Positions 15,076 to 24,080 of a DNA stretch of 32,912 nt are shown here, piece by piece. This stretch comes from CAYNYM01 sp049366815 (GTDB lineage Bacteria > Desulfobacterota > DSM-4660 > Desulfatiglandales > HGW-15). The stretch is from contig JBMNCO010000152.1 in NCBI GenBank assembly GCA_049366815.1, forward strand, positions 1 through 32,912. Direction: 5' to 3'. The position numbers were made by a program, and so were the translations under genes. Numbering within the stretch: position 1 is the first letter of the stretch; each line of letters begins with the position of its first letter. A model generated the notes under the pieces. It did no database searches. It saw nothing but the letters and a program-made list of their open reading frames with translations, and had not been told where the DNA came from.

Positions 15076-16261
15076 GATGCTCTCCTTTGAAAGTGATACA
15101 CAAGTCCTGCCCCTCGAGGCGGGCCTTGACCGACGGGGACGCGGCCACCTGCCTTGGGAGAAGGATGTGACGTTTAAACCCACCGATCCGGACCACCAGT
15201 TCATCGGAGACCTTGTTGAGCTGTACGTCGGTCTTGGCGATGAAGGCAAGCCTGATATCCATGCGATATCCCCCGTCCACCTTTTGAAGGGTGTAGGGAG
15301 CGCCCTCGAAGAATCGATCCAGGGGATTTCTTGCGGTATATAGTTCATCCGAGAGGGCCTTGAGCCGTTCATAACCCAGGACCTCGCCTTTGAAGAGATT
15401 CACGGGAAAGATGGGGATCGGGTCGAAAATCTCCCCGGCCTTTTCAATGTAGTGGCGCTGGCTTTTCTTCCAGGCCTCGAAATAGCCGTCTTCCAGAGCC
15501 TCCGGCAGGATCCGGTTCATGATGATGCCGTCGACATTCATCTTGTAGAGAGAAAAGTACATGAAGGCCCTTTGGGTCTCTTTGAGAACGATTTTCTCCG
15601 GGTTGGTGACCAGACGGACGGAGGTCGTCACCGGGTCGACCAGGATCTGGTCTACTCCGCGCAGCCTGAGAAAAAGGGATTCAATGGCGTCAAAGTAGTC
15701 GTCTCCGGGGAGGGGAATGTCGTAAATTCGCTTGGCCAGGGGGCGGGCGTATTTCGCAAGGGTCCTTTCGAGCCTCAAAAGCTTCTTGATATACCATTCA
15801 AGGGTGGTGGGGATACTGATGAACCGGATGGATTCGCCCGTAGGCGCGCAGTCGAGGATGATGACATCAAAGGCCTTGTCCCGGACATAGCGATTGATGT
15901 AGAGAAGAAGACTCACTTCCTCCATGCCGGGGAGGATGGCCAGTTCTTCGGCCAGGATTTCGTCCAGACCGGTGGTGTTCAGCAACAAGGAGAGATACTT
16001 GTGAATATCCCCCCAGTTGCTGAGGATCTCCTCCTGGATATCCAACTCCTGAATCCAGAGGTTCTCACGGATCAGTATGGGTCTGCCCTTGTTCTGATCA
16101 AGCAGGCCCCTTTCCAGATCAAAGATATCCGAAAGACTGTGGGCGATGTCCAGGGAGAGGACGATCGTCCTGTGTCCCATCTCGGCGGCCCTGATCCCTG
16201 TCGCTGCGGCGAGACTCGTTTTTCCGACGCCGCCCTTTCCGGCAAAAAAGATAATCCTCAA
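15065..16261 (-). CDS. ArsA/Get3-family ATPase with alpha-crystallin-like C-terminus (Get3d-like)
   Basis: This 398-residue protein is a single-domain member of the ArsA/Get3 ATPase family. The deviant P-loop GKGGVGKT spans residues 8-15; SLDIAHSL (37-44) is switch I; LDCAPTGESIRFISIP (from 136) is switch II; ELAILPGMEE (106-115) is also family-typical. Residues about 334-394 (DELVVRIGGFKRHILLPR...) match the HSP20-like domain found in Get3d-type proteins of cyanobacteria, plants and other bacteria. It lacks the CxxC motif of Get3 and has only two cysteines, and no arsenic genes are nearby, so arsenite export is unlikely; binding of hydrophobic client proteins is the better guess. The start codon is TTG with AGGAGG seven bases upstream. 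A small gene overlaps its 3' end, and an IlvE-type gene precedes it by about 100 bases. Confidence 0.88.
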   Translation of the reverse strand: MRIIFFAGKGGVGKTSLAAATGIRAAEMGHRTIVLSLDIAHSLSDIFDLERGLLDQNKGRPILIRENLWIQELDIQEEILSNWGDIHKYLSLLLNTTGLDEILAEELAILPGMEEVSLLLYINRYVRDKAFDVIILDCAPTGESIRFISIPTTLEWYIKKLLRLERTLAKYARPLAKRIYDIPLPGDDYFDAIESLFLRLRGVDQILVDPVTTSVRLVTNPEKIVLKETQRAFMYFSLYKMNVDGIIMNRILPEALEDGYFEAWKKSQRHYIEKAGEIFDPIPIFPVNLFKGEVLGYERLKALSDELYTARNPLDRFFEGAPYTLQKVDGGYRMDIRLAFIAKTDVQLNKVSDELVVRIGGFKRHILLPRQVAASPSVKARLEGQDLCITFKGEHHGH

Positions 16262-16363
16262 GGGGATTCCTCCTGTTTTTACGCCTGATGGAGAGTCGAT
16301 AAATGCAAGAGCCGAATACCAAAAAGTCGTTCTGGAGGCCTGAGAGGACCATCAAAGGGATGC

Positions 16364-17287
16364 TCAGGCCTCGCGGATGGGGAACAGCCATGAACGAAAG
16401 CGTTTGTCACGGCCGGCCACGATATCGCCCAAGAGTTTTGAAACGGCCAGAGTGAGAGGACCCGGCACCGGGCTGAAGCGGCGTTCCTCCAACTGTCTCG
16501 CGGGCATGATCTTCACCGGGGTACAGGAGAGGAATACCTCATCGGCCTTCAGGAGCCGGTCAGGGGAGAGCCTGGCCTCGAGGCATTCAATGTCGAGTAT
16601 CTTTGCGGCCTGGATAATGGACATCCGTGTGATGCTTTTGAGTATGGTCCCTTCCGAGGGCGTCATGAGCCGGCCGTCCTTGACCAAAAAGATCGAATCC
16701 GTGGCCCCTTCGGCCACGAAGCCCTGTGTGTCCAGCATGACGCCCATGTCAAAGCCGCGGGAGCGGGCATCCCCGGCGGCCATCATCCCGTTCAGGTAGT
16801 TGGCGGCCGCCTTGGCCTCGACCGGTACGGTCCGGGGGTCCAGTTTGCTCCATCTGGAAATGCAGAGGCTTACCCCATGCCGGGCGGGGATTTCGGGACC
16901 GTTCAGGTATTCCTCCCGGGAGACCGCGAAGACCGCGATATCGATGCCTTTCCGCGGTGGAAGCAGGCCGAAAGTGATTTGGGGCCAATAGCCCATGATC
17001 TTGATTTCACCTTCCCGGAGTCTGTTTTGTCTCACCGTTTTGGAAACGATTTCGGTTAATTCCTCCCTGGGCAGGGGGAGATCCATATCCAGGAATTCGG
17101 CACTTTTGAAAAGCCGGTCAATGTGCCTGTCCAAACGGAAGATCGCGGGCCCGGCGTCCGTTTCGTGAAAACTCAGGACCTCGAAGATGGCTGAACCGCG
17201 CGAAAAGCTGTGGGACAGCATATGCACCGTCGCCTGTTCCCAGGGCAGGAAATCACCATTGAGATATACGATTCGATTTTGGAGCAT
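16364..17287 (-). CDS. ilvE: Class IV aminotransferase, branched-chain type
   Basis: The 307-residue product is a fold-type IV PLP enzyme, the family of branched-chain aminotransferase, D-amino-acid transaminase and aminodeoxychorismate lyase. The PLP lysine is K159 in VEAKAAANYLN, the same residue number as in E. coli IlvE. GFVAEGATDSIFLVKDG and SITRMSIIQAA are further conserved blocks. The length fits IlvE, but by eye I cannot exclude a D-alanine transaminase or PabC-type activity. The frame is open for 77 more codons upstream, but ATG at 17287 begins the family sequence (MLQNRIVYLNGDFLP) and has GAGG nine bases before it. It is probably cotranscribed with the upstream DUF2007 gene (143-base gap). 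Confidence 0.85.
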   Translation of the reverse strand: MLQNRIVYLNGDFLPWEQATVHMLSHSFSRGSAIFEVLSFHETDAGPAIFRLDRHIDRLFKSAEFLDMDLPLPREELTEIVSKTVRQNRLREGEIKIMGYWPQITFGLLPPRKGIDIAVFAVSREEYLNGPEIPARHGVSLCISRWSKLDPRTVPVEAKAAANYLNGMMAAGDARSRGFDMGVMLDTQGFVAEGATDSIFLVKDGRLMTPSEGTILKSITRMSIIQAAKILDIECLEARLSPDRLLKADEVFLSCTPVKIMPARQLEERRFSPVPGPLTLAVSKLLGDIVAGRDKRFRSWLFPIREA

Positions 17288-17430
17288 TATTGTATTCCTC
17301 GCCGGCAGCCCGGAGATGTGCCCTCTCGGACGCGGCCGGAGGCGGTCTTTGCCCTGGAACCCATGCGCGGTGCTCATCCGGAATGGGCGCTCCCGGATTC
17401 GCGCTGACAGCCGTAGCAGACCCTCACAGA

Positions 17431-17664
17431 TTATGCACCGCGAATTCCCTCTCTCATCTCTGAAAGAATTTCCAGGACATCCCTGTAATATGCAAAGGGG
17501 GCGCTGATGAATCCCCATCCCTTTTGGGTCTGAAACAGGCCGTCATAGGCGGTGTCGTGATAGGACCTCATCTCGTGGGGGATCCGGCGCTCATTCAGGA
17601 TGGAGTCGAGCAGTTGCGCTTCAATCTCGTTTTCCAGTACGGCGACCTTGACATACGCTTCCAT
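17431..17664 (-). CDS. DUF2007-type small protein (putative signal-transducing protein)
   Basis: The 77-residue product resembles the DUF2007 family, small ferredoxin-like alpha/beta proteins. The typical beginning is VKVAVLENEIEAQLLDSILNE-like (NEIEAQLLDSIL at residues 12-23), followed by RIPHEM, a loop with two tyrosines, and a last helix DVLEILSEM. Members are called signal-transducing only by weak inference; no biochemical role is known to me. The frame is open upstream but the family part begins at ATG 17664, which has a GAGAGGG stretch before it. A promoter at 17762-17790 fits this start. It leads the minus-strand block, divergent from mfd. Confidence 0.72.
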   Translation of the reverse strand: MEAYVKVAVLENEIEAQLLDSILNERRIPHEMRSYHDTAYDGLFQTQKGWGFISAPFAYYRDVLEILSEMREGIRGA

Positions 17665-17996
17665 CACGTCCCTCTCGGAAAAGGATTTCGATATCACGCC
17701 TCTGTGGAAGCCGGCCGTGGCATGACCCGTAAGGCAAAGAGGGGTTGTTGCCCTTTGACTATTCATACCCCAAAGAATACATGATGGCAATAGGTTCCCT
17801 GAAGCGCAGGGCATCATCTTCCTGTCGGGAAGGCCTTACAATCCTGCCTGTTTTGTGGTAGATTGAGTCCGGTAAGCGCCCGGATGAGCCCAGGGTTTCA
17901 CCGGAATCCGGGGCCGGAAGGTCTGGAACGTAAGAAAGGGTGCATGATTTCCTTTCGAATTTTTCAAAGGGCTGAAGTGTTACAAATAATACAACT
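17665..17996. other. Divergent intergenic region between DUF2007 gene and mfd
   Basis: This 332-bp gap holds the minus-strand promoter at 17762-17790. Toward mfd, a weak candidate pair TTTCAA (17962-17967) and AATAAT (17985-17990) with 17-bp spacing is seen. If real, transcription would start at about the first mfd ATG, favouring the later ATG at 18069 as the true start. No gene is supported here. Confidence 0.4.
17762..17790 (-). promoter_or_regulatory. Sigma-70-type promoter for the DUF2007-ilvE-ArsA block
   Basis: On the minus strand, TTGCCA (17790-17785, five of six) is followed after exactly 17 bases by TATGAA (17767-17762, four of six). Transcription would begin near 17755 and leave a leader of about 90 bases before the ATG at 17664. 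Confidence 0.5.
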
Positions 17997-20900
17997 ATGA
18001 ATGCGATACCTATTTCAAGACGCCATGAAGTCGGTCCGTGTGCCGCAACGAAACGAAAAACAGACCCCATGATTTCAGGAAGTCCATATATTGGAGAGGT
18101 CGGCCGAAGGATCGAGGCCGGACAGGACCCGATCAATATCTCGGGCCTGCGCGGGACTGCAAGGGGGTTTTTCCTGGCACAGGTCTTGATGACCCTTGAA
18201 AGAGCCTGTCTCATCGTCCTTCCTCAGGCAAAAGAAGCAAGAAAATTCTATCGTGAGCTGGAATTTTTTCTCCCCGAGTCCTTTGTCCGCGAAGATTCAG
18301 GAAAGAGGAGGCTGTATGACTTTCCGGTCTATGACCTCTCGCCCTTATCAGGTTTGAGCCCCCACAGGAACGTGGTCAATCGTCGGTTGCAGGCCCTCTA
18401 TACGCTGACCGCGACAACATCCCCCATTGTTGTAACCTCTGTCGAGGCCGTCCTCACGAGGATCCTGCCGAAGGATGTCCTGCTGGGTTCCCTTGAATAT
18501 TTGGAAGCGGGCGAAGAGACTGAAAGGGACGCCCTGTTGGGTAAACTGGTTTCCAATGGGTATCTCCGCACCTCCCTTGTGGAGGAAAGGGGGGATTTTG
18601 CCGTTCGCGGCGGTGTGATCGATATCTTTCCGCCCCTCTATGATGATCCCCTCAGGCTGGAGTTCTGGGGCGATCGGCTTGAATCCATTCGGTATTTTGA
18701 TCCCCTAAGTCAGAGGTCCAAGCGGCCTCTCAAAGAACTGGTTCTCCTGCCCGCCAATGAAATCATCACGGACCCTGTGAGGGTCAAGAGGGCCAGATCC
18801 CTGGGCAGGCTCCCGAGTGCGTTCCTGGATACCGGAAGCTTTCCGGGCCAGGAGGGCTGGTTGCTCCACTTTTATTCCCATCCTGACACCCTCTTCGACT
18901 ATCTGCCCCCCGACGGCCTTTTATTTCTCCTGGATCCTCACCGCATTGAAAACGAAAGTGAACGATTTGTAGAAAAGTTCCGGAGGGATGAGGAACGGTA
19001 TCGTCAGGAGGCTGAAGGACGTCAAAACCCATTCCCGGAGACTGACGGAATCCTTGTGGATAAGACTGAGATGCACAGACGTATCGATGCCTGCCGGAAG
19101 ATCCGCGTCAGTGAATTGGCCATGGACGGGGTCGGCGACCGGGCCGAATCCGTTCGTATCGCCGGAATAGCCGTCGAGGACATTGACATGGGGCTGAGGC
19201 TGGCCGGAAAGGGGCGTGTCTCCATCGCCCCGCTGGCAGAGCGGGTTACTCGATGGCTGGATCAGGGGTTCAGGGTCATTCTTGTGTGTCGTACGGAAAA
19301 ACAGTCTCAGAGACTGAGGGAGATTTTGCTGAATTATCGGGTCGAAGTGGAGGAGGTCGTCGAGGACTGGAGCGGGGTCCCGGAGGGCAGGGGGCTCAGC
19401 ATCTGTCTCGGCCGGCTCTCCCAGGGCTTCGGTTGGCCGGACATGGGGCTCTATGTGGTCAGCGAGGACGAGATCTTCGGGGCCAAAAAATCTCTTGCCA
19501 AGCCCAGGAAGGGGACCGGAGAAGGGGCGCTGAACTGGACGACCTTCAGCCAGCTCGGTGTCGGCGATCTGGTCGTTCATCAGGATCACGGGATCGGCCG
19601 GTACGGGGGCCTGCAGAAGATGGAGGTCCAGGAGAAGATCAATGAATTCGTGATCATTGAATATGCCAACAATGACAAGCTCTACATCCCCGCAGACCGG
19701 ATCAGTATCCTGCAAAAGTATGTCGGGGCGGACGAAAAGGATCCAAGGCTGGATCGATTGGGTGGTCATTCATGGGAGACGGCGAAGAGAAAGGCAAAAA
19801 AATCCATCAGGGAGATTGCACGGCAGCTTGTGGAGATCTATGCCCTGCGCAAGTATCGCAAGGGCTATGCCTACTCCCGTCCGGACAACAGCTATCGGGA
19901 ATTTGAGGCCACTTTTGAACATGAAGAGACCCATGATCAGATCAGGGCCATTGATGCCGTCCTGTCTGATATGGAATCGGATCAGCCCATGGACCGCTTG
20001 ATATGTGGGGATGTCGGGTTCGGGAAGACCGAGATAGCGATCAGGGCCGCCTTCAAGGCCGTGATGGACGGCAAGCAGGTCGCCCTCCTTGTACCGACGA
20101 CCGTGCTGGCGGAACAGCACTATGAGACTTTCAAGAAGAGGATGGCGCCGTACGGGATCACGGTGGATGTTGTCAGCCGCTTTAAATCCAAGACCGAACA
20201 AAAGGAAATCATAGGCAAGACCCGATCGGGGCATGTGGACATCCTGATCGGGACCCATCGAATCATCCAGAAAGACGTGGCCTTCAAGGACCTGGGCCTG
20301 CTCATCATTGACGAGGAGCATCGCTTCGGTGTCAAACAGAAGGAGCAACTCAAAAAGTACCGAGCGCTGGTGGACGTACTGGCCCTGACGGCCACACCCA
20401 TCCCCAGGACCCTTCACTTGTCCCTGGCGGGCATCAGGGATCTCAGCCTCATCGAGACCCCACCGGAGGACAGGACGGCCATTCAAACCTACCTCTCCCC
20501 ATATGATGAGCCCACCGTCGTCCATGCCATCGAGTTTGAGATGGAACGGGGAGGGCAGGTCTTTTTTGTCCACAACCGGGTCCAGACCATCGAATCTGTG
20601 GCACAGAGGATTAGGCAACTGGTCCCAGGGGCCAGGCTGGCCATCGCCCATGGTCAGATGAAAGGCAGGGAACTGGAAGACACGATGGTTGGTTTCCTCA
20701 AGAGGGAGATCGATGTACTGGTCTGCACGACCATTATCGAATCAGGGCTCGATATCCCGTCTGTCAACACTATTATCATTAATGAGATAGACCACTTCGG
20801 TTTGGCCCAGATCTATCAGTTGCGGGGGAGGGTCGGTCGGGGTAAGGAAAATGCCTACGCCTACCTCCTGTTCTCTGACGGGGCACGCATGACCCGGGAG

Positions 20901-21554
20901 GCGGAAAAAAGGCTCAAGGCCCTCATGGACTTTTCCCACCTGGGCGCAGGGGTCCAGCTTGCCATGCATGACCTCAAGATACGAGGGGGGGGGAACATCC
21001 TGGGCTTCTCTCAATCCGGCCATATCTCTGCAATAGGCTATGAACTTTACATGAAACTCATCGAGCAAAGTGTCGCAGAGTTGAAGGGAGAGGCGTGGCA
21101 TGAGGAAGTCAATCCCGAGATCAATGTGGATATCCCTGCGTATCTTCCAAGCGACTATGTGTCGGATACCGATGTGCGACTGAACCTCTATCGAAGGCTC
21201 TCCGGTCTCAGGGCGTCATTGGAACTGGAGGCCATGGCGGACGAAATGCAGGATCGCTTTGGTTCCTTTCCCCAAGAGGTCTCCAATCTCATGCAGGTCA
21301 TGTCTGTGAGGATGTTGATGAAGAGCGCGGGCATCAGCAGGCTGGATGCGGGCAGGGAAGCCCTTGTCCTGACCTTTTCCCCGGACACGAGCGTGAGGCC
21401 GGAGGTCATGGTCGATCTGGCAAAAAAAAGGGCGGGGCGTTTCCGTTTCTTGTCCGACAGCAAACTGAAGGTCCATCTGATCAAGCAAACCCCTCTTGGG
21501 GCGCTCCTTGCGGCCAAGGAGGTCATACAGGGGTTTCATGTTGCGGAGCAGTAG
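17997..21554 (+). CDS. mfd: Transcription-repair coupling factor Mfd
   Basis: This large ATPase (1185 residues from the first ATG) pushes stalled RNA polymerase off damaged DNA and recruits UvrA. The N-terminal third is the UvrB-like, UvrA-binding part (VRGGVIDIFPP near residue 205). A CarD-like RNA polymerase-interaction domain begins near residue 515 (LGVGDLVVHQDHGIGRY). The helicase motor shows Walker A GDVGFGKTE (about 670), the DEEH box (about 772), ALTATPIPRT and motif VI QLRGRVGR. A TRCF C-terminal domain follows. The first 24 residues are not typical; ATG at 18069 would give 1161 residues, closer to E. coli. Neither ATG has a clear ribosome site. The gene leads the plus-strand envelope-folding region. 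Confidence 0.97.
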   Translation: MNAIPISRRHEVGPCAATKRKTDPMISGSPYIGEVGRRIEAGQDPINISGLRGTARGFFLAQVLMTLERACLIVLPQAKEARKFYRELEFFLPESFVREDSGKRRLYDFPVYDLSPLSGLSPHRNVVNRRLQALYTLTATTSPIVVTSVEAVLTRILPKDVLLGSLEYLEAGEETERDALLGKLVSNGYLRTSLVEERGDFAVRGGVIDIFPPLYDDPLRLEFWGDRLESIRYFDPLSQRSKRPLKELVLLPANEIITDPVRVKRARSLGRLPSAFLDTGSFPGQEGWLLHFYSHPDTLFDYLPPDGLLFLLDPHRIENESERFVEKFRRDEERYRQEAEGRQNPFPETDGILVDKTEMHRRIDACRKIRVSELAMDGVGDRAESVRIAGIAVEDIDMGLRLAGKGRVSIAPLAERVTRWLDQGFRVILVCRTEKQSQRLREILLNYRVEVEEVVEDWSGVPEGRGLSICLGRLSQGFGWPDMGLYVVSEDEIFGAKKSLAKPRKGTGEGALNWTTFSQLGVGDLVVHQDHGIGRYGGLQKMEVQEKINEFVIIEYANNDKLYIPADRISILQKYVGADEKDPRLDRLGGHSWETAKRKAKKSIREIARQLVEIYALRKYRKGYAYSRPDNSYREFEATFEHEETHDQIRAIDAVLSDMESDQPMDRLICGDVGFGKTEIAIRAAFKAVMDGKQVALLVPTTVLAEQHYETFKKRMAPYGITVDVVSRFKSKTEQKEIIGKTRSGHVDILIGTHRIIQKDVAFKDLGLLIIDEEHRFGVKQKEQLKKYRALVDVLALTATPIPRTLHLSLAGIRDLSLIETPPEDRTAIQTYLSPYDEPTVVHAIEFEMERGGQVFFVHNRVQTIESVAQRIRQLVPGARLAIAHGQMKGRELEDTMVGFLKREIDVLVCTTIIESGLDIPSVNTIIINEIDHFGLAQIYQLRGRVGRGKENAYAYLLFSDGARMTREAEKRLKALMDFSHLGAGVQLAMHDLKIRGGGNILGFSQSGHISAIGYELYMKLIEQSVAELKGEAWHEEVNPEINVDIPAYLPSDYVSDTDVRLNLYRRLSGLRASLELEAMADEMQDRFGSFPQEVSNLMQVMSVRMLMKSAGISRLDAGREALVLTFSPDTSVRPEVMVDLAKKRAGRFRFLSDSKLKVHLIKQTPLGALLAAKEVIQGFHVAEQ

Positions 21555-21894
21555 TCCTGATCACCATCCAGACATCATCGGCGGCGCACGGGCGGCGGTG
21601 TGGCCGGGAGTGGGGGCAAACGCTCCTGGTTGCAGGCCATGCGAGGGGTAATTGTGCTTGCAATTTCATAAATAACTGTTATTGTAATCTTTTTAGATTG
21701 GTTGGCGCCCATCGGTCAATGCACATTCCCGGTTTCACGCTGGAGGCCGTCGGCGATCGGCCCTCAGAAAAAGGCATTCGATGACAAGGCATCGCCCTCA
21801 TGCTGCAAGAGTCGGGGATGCTGCTGTTTCCGGATGGAACCCGGTTGAAAGACCTTTTCGAATCAAACCATTCCCCCTGGGGTGGACCGCATAA
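21555..21894. promoter_or_regulatory. Intergenic region with an AT-rich palindromic island
   Basis: This 340-bp gap contains no supported gene. A sharply AT-rich island lies at 21658-21699. It holds TTGCAA (21658-21663) and TGTAAT (21683-21688) with a long 19-bp spacing, the perfect palindrome AATAACTGTTATT (21671-21683), and AATCT/AGATT (21686-21699) around four T's. This is the best promoter and regulatory candidate for the following isomerase genes, leaving a leader of about 200 bases. A smaller inverted repeat CGATG/CATCG occurs at 21779-21794. No clear mfd terminator is visible. Confidence 0.4.
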
Positions 21895-22851
21895 ATGGGA
21901 CGGGTGATCACACTGCTGTCAAGGGCGGGGTGCCTGCTTCTGGCGGTTTGCGCGACCCTGTCGGTCGGTTGCGGCTTCACGGATTCGCGTGAAAGAAATG
22001 CCGTGATTACTGTCGGCGAGCAAATCCTCCCGCCTGAAGGCCTGAAGGTCGAAATAAGGCGGCTCCTGGCCGAAATGGAGACCGATCGCCGGGTGCTTGC
22101 GCAGATTATTGATCCGCTCGTTGAGGCGATTGTCGAGCGCATGTCCGTCCTGGAATATGCCAGGGAGAAAAATATCACTGTGTCCGAGGACGAACTGACC
22201 TCCGCGGCGGAAGACATCCGGAAGGACTACACCGAATCTGAATTTCGAGAGATTCTTCTGAGGATGTGCCTCGACCACCATGAGTGGCTGGAAGGCGTGA
22301 GGAGGCAGCTTCTCGTCCGGAAGGTCATGCTTGAAGTCACACAAGGGGTCTCGGCGGTTGCATCTCAGGACATCAAGGCCTATTATGATCTGAACGAGGA
22401 GGACTTCAACAGACCGGCCATGGTCAAATTCCGGCAAATCGTCACCGAGACCGAAGAGGATGCCAAAACGGTATGGGCAAAGCTGGAGCAGGGAGGGAAA
22501 ATGACGGAACTTGCCGAGGCCTATTCCCTGGTCCCTTCCTTTGAAGACGAAGACCAACTGGGATGGATCGCCACGGGAGATCTTGAAGAGGCCATGGAGG
22601 AGGCCATCTTTCCCCTGGCGGTGGGGAAGATCAGCCCGATAACAAAAACCGGGCATGGGTATCATATCTTTCAAATGGTCACCAGACGTCCCGGGGGCAA
22701 ACTGACTCTGGCGGAGGCGGCTGAGGAAATTGAGTCCAAACTGCTCCATGAGAAGCGGCAATCCCTTTACGGAGAATGGTTGAAAGGCCTGAAAAACCGT
22801 TATGCGGTGAAGGTCGACTGGGAACTAATCAAAAAATTGGAGTTGGGATAA
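21895..22851 (+). CDS. Peptidyl-prolyl cis-trans isomerase lipoprotein (PrsA/SurA type)
   Basis: The 318-residue product carries a lipoprotein signal: hydrophobic core 12-25 and lipobox LSVGC with the lipidated cysteine at 26. The next residue is glycine rather than aspartate, so outer-membrane sorting is plausible. An N-terminal helical chaperone region (about 40-165) precedes a parvulin domain (about 175-265: MVKFRQIVTETEEDA..., QLGWIATGDLEEAMEEAIFPL, GYHIFQMV), and then a short helical tail. Such proteins help unfolded outer-membrane or periplasmic proteins to fold. It directly adjoins a second isomerase gene with no gap, so the two are one transcript. Confidence 0.87.
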   Translation: MGRVITLLSRAGCLLLAVCATLSVGCGFTDSRERNAVITVGEQILPPEGLKVEIRRLLAEMETDRRVLAQIIDPLVEAIVERMSVLEYAREKNITVSEDELTSAAEDIRKDYTESEFREILLRMCLDHHEWLEGVRRQLLVRKVMLEVTQGVSAVASQDIKAYYDLNEEDFNRPAMVKFRQIVTETEEDAKTVWAKLEQGGKMTELAEAYSLVPSFEDEDQLGWIATGDLEEAMEEAIFPLAVGKISPITKTGHGYHIFQMVTRRPGGKLTLAEAAEEIESKLLHEKRQSLYGEWLKGLKNRYAVKVDWELIKKLELG

Positions 22852-23826
22852 ATGAAGAGCATCAAATCGATAGGAGCCGTTTTGCTTGTCGGCATGGCCT
22901 TGTTTTCGGGGGTCGACGGCCTTTGTGCAGAGGTCTGCAACAGGGTGGTCGCGGTTGTCAATGACGAGGTCATCACACTTTACGAACTCAATAAAAAGAT
23001 CAAGGAAGTGACCGGACTGGCGCCCCTGGACCTCAGACAAGAGAGTGAGGACGCATTTCTCGATGCCAGACGAAAGATCTTGAACCTTCTGATTGACGAA
23101 AAGATTTCGGACAACAAGAGCAAGGAGTTAGGCATCGTGGTCACCCAAACCGAGGTTGATCGCGCTGTTGAGAGAATAAAAGAGGGCAACCAGTGGACCC
23201 ATGAGGATTTGCTTTACAGGCTCGAAATGCAGGGAATCGATTATGAGGAATATTTGAAAATTATAAAGAATAACATCGAAAGATCGAAGCTTATAAATCT
23301 TGAGATCAAATCGAAGATCATTGTCAGGGAAGAAATGATTCAACAGTACTACGAAGAGCATCTGGATCAATTCAGTTCCGATGAGGCGGTCCATGTGGCG
23401 GGCATTTTTCTGATCGGAGAAAATCCGGGCGACGAGCAGGAGATGAAGGGGTTGACGGCCACAGGGAGGCATATCCTGGCTGAATTGGAGAAGGGCGGAG
23501 ATTTCGGGGCACTGGCAAGAGAATTTTCCAATGGACCTACGGCCCCAGAGGGGGGGGATCTCGGTGTCTTTAAGATATCGCAGCTTGAGCCTGCCATGCG
23601 GGATATTTTGCAGGGTATTCCGAAAGGGGGCGTGAGTGAACTCATCCCGAGACGGAACGGCATCCAGATTCTCAAGGTTGTTGACAGAGATGAGGGAAAG
23701 AAAAAGACTCTGGATGAGGTCAGGGGCGCTATTCATGATATCCTGTATCAGAATGAAGTCGACAAGCGATACAGTTCATGGATAAAGGAATTGCGCGAAA
23801 CTTCGTACACAAAGATCATCTTCTGA
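22852..23826 (+). CDS. surA: SurA-like periplasmic chaperone/peptidyl-prolyl isomerase
   Basis: The 324-residue product begins with a signal peptide (residues 5-25, likely cleaved after the CAE region) and then the SurA N-terminal block NRVVAVVNDEVITLYEL. A single parvulin domain follows at about 178-280 (AVHVAGIFLI, FGALAREFSNGPTAPEGGDLG, SELIPRRNGIQILKVVD). E. coli SurA has two parvulin domains, so this is the shorter form. It would escort outer-membrane proteins through the periplasm. The ATG directly follows the stop of the upstream isomerase gene, with GGAG nine bases before it. Confidence 0.9.
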   Translation: MKSIKSIGAVLLVGMALFSGVDGLCAEVCNRVVAVVNDEVITLYELNKKIKEVTGLAPLDLRQESEDAFLDARRKILNLLIDEKISDNKSKELGIVVTQTEVDRAVERIKEGNQWTHEDLLYRLEMQGIDYEEYLKIIKNNIERSKLINLEIKSKIIVREEMIQQYYEEHLDQFSSDEAVHVAGIFLIGENPGDEQEMKGLTATGRHILAELEKGGDFGALAREFSNGPTAPEGGDLGVFKISQLEPAMRDILQGIPKGGVSELIPRRNGIQILKVVDRDEGKKKTLDEVRGAIHDILYQNEVDKRYSSWIKELRETSYTKIIF

Positions 23827-24080
23827 GAATATGCGGCCGCATAGGAACCAGGTTTCAGGCGGACGGAGCACCACCCGGGAAAAACCATGAAAATCAAGGC
23901 CTGATAGCACCTGACATAGGCCCGCCGTCCGCTTACGCCGCCCCGGACATGTTCGTCTTTTCCATGGGCCTTCGTTTTTGAAAAGAGACTCCCATGGCCC
24001 AAATTGCCGGGCTCTTTCAAACGGCTAAACTCATACGAAAATTGTATGCAGGTCATGATCGCGTCCACACTGGGATATGC
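23827..24080. other. Intergenic leader with GC-rich palindromes before the RodZ-like gene
   Basis: A perfect 14-bp palindrome with a NotI-type core lies at 23830-23843, just after the surA stop. GCGGACGG (23859-23866) and CCGTCCGC (23925-23932) form a second, wide inverted repeat. Nearer the RodZ-like gene, CATAC (24032-24036) and GTATG (24044-24048) form a third, operator-like one. No T-tract follows the hairpins and no known riboswitch motif was recognised. Confidence 0.35.

Noticed and set aside
15065..16261. Interpretation as an arsenite-efflux ArsA
   Set aside because: Single motor domain, no metalloid cysteines, and no arsB, arsC, arsD or arsR in the window.
18921..19769. Minus-strand frame opposite mfd
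   Set aside because: Shadow of mfd; no motif or ribosome site.
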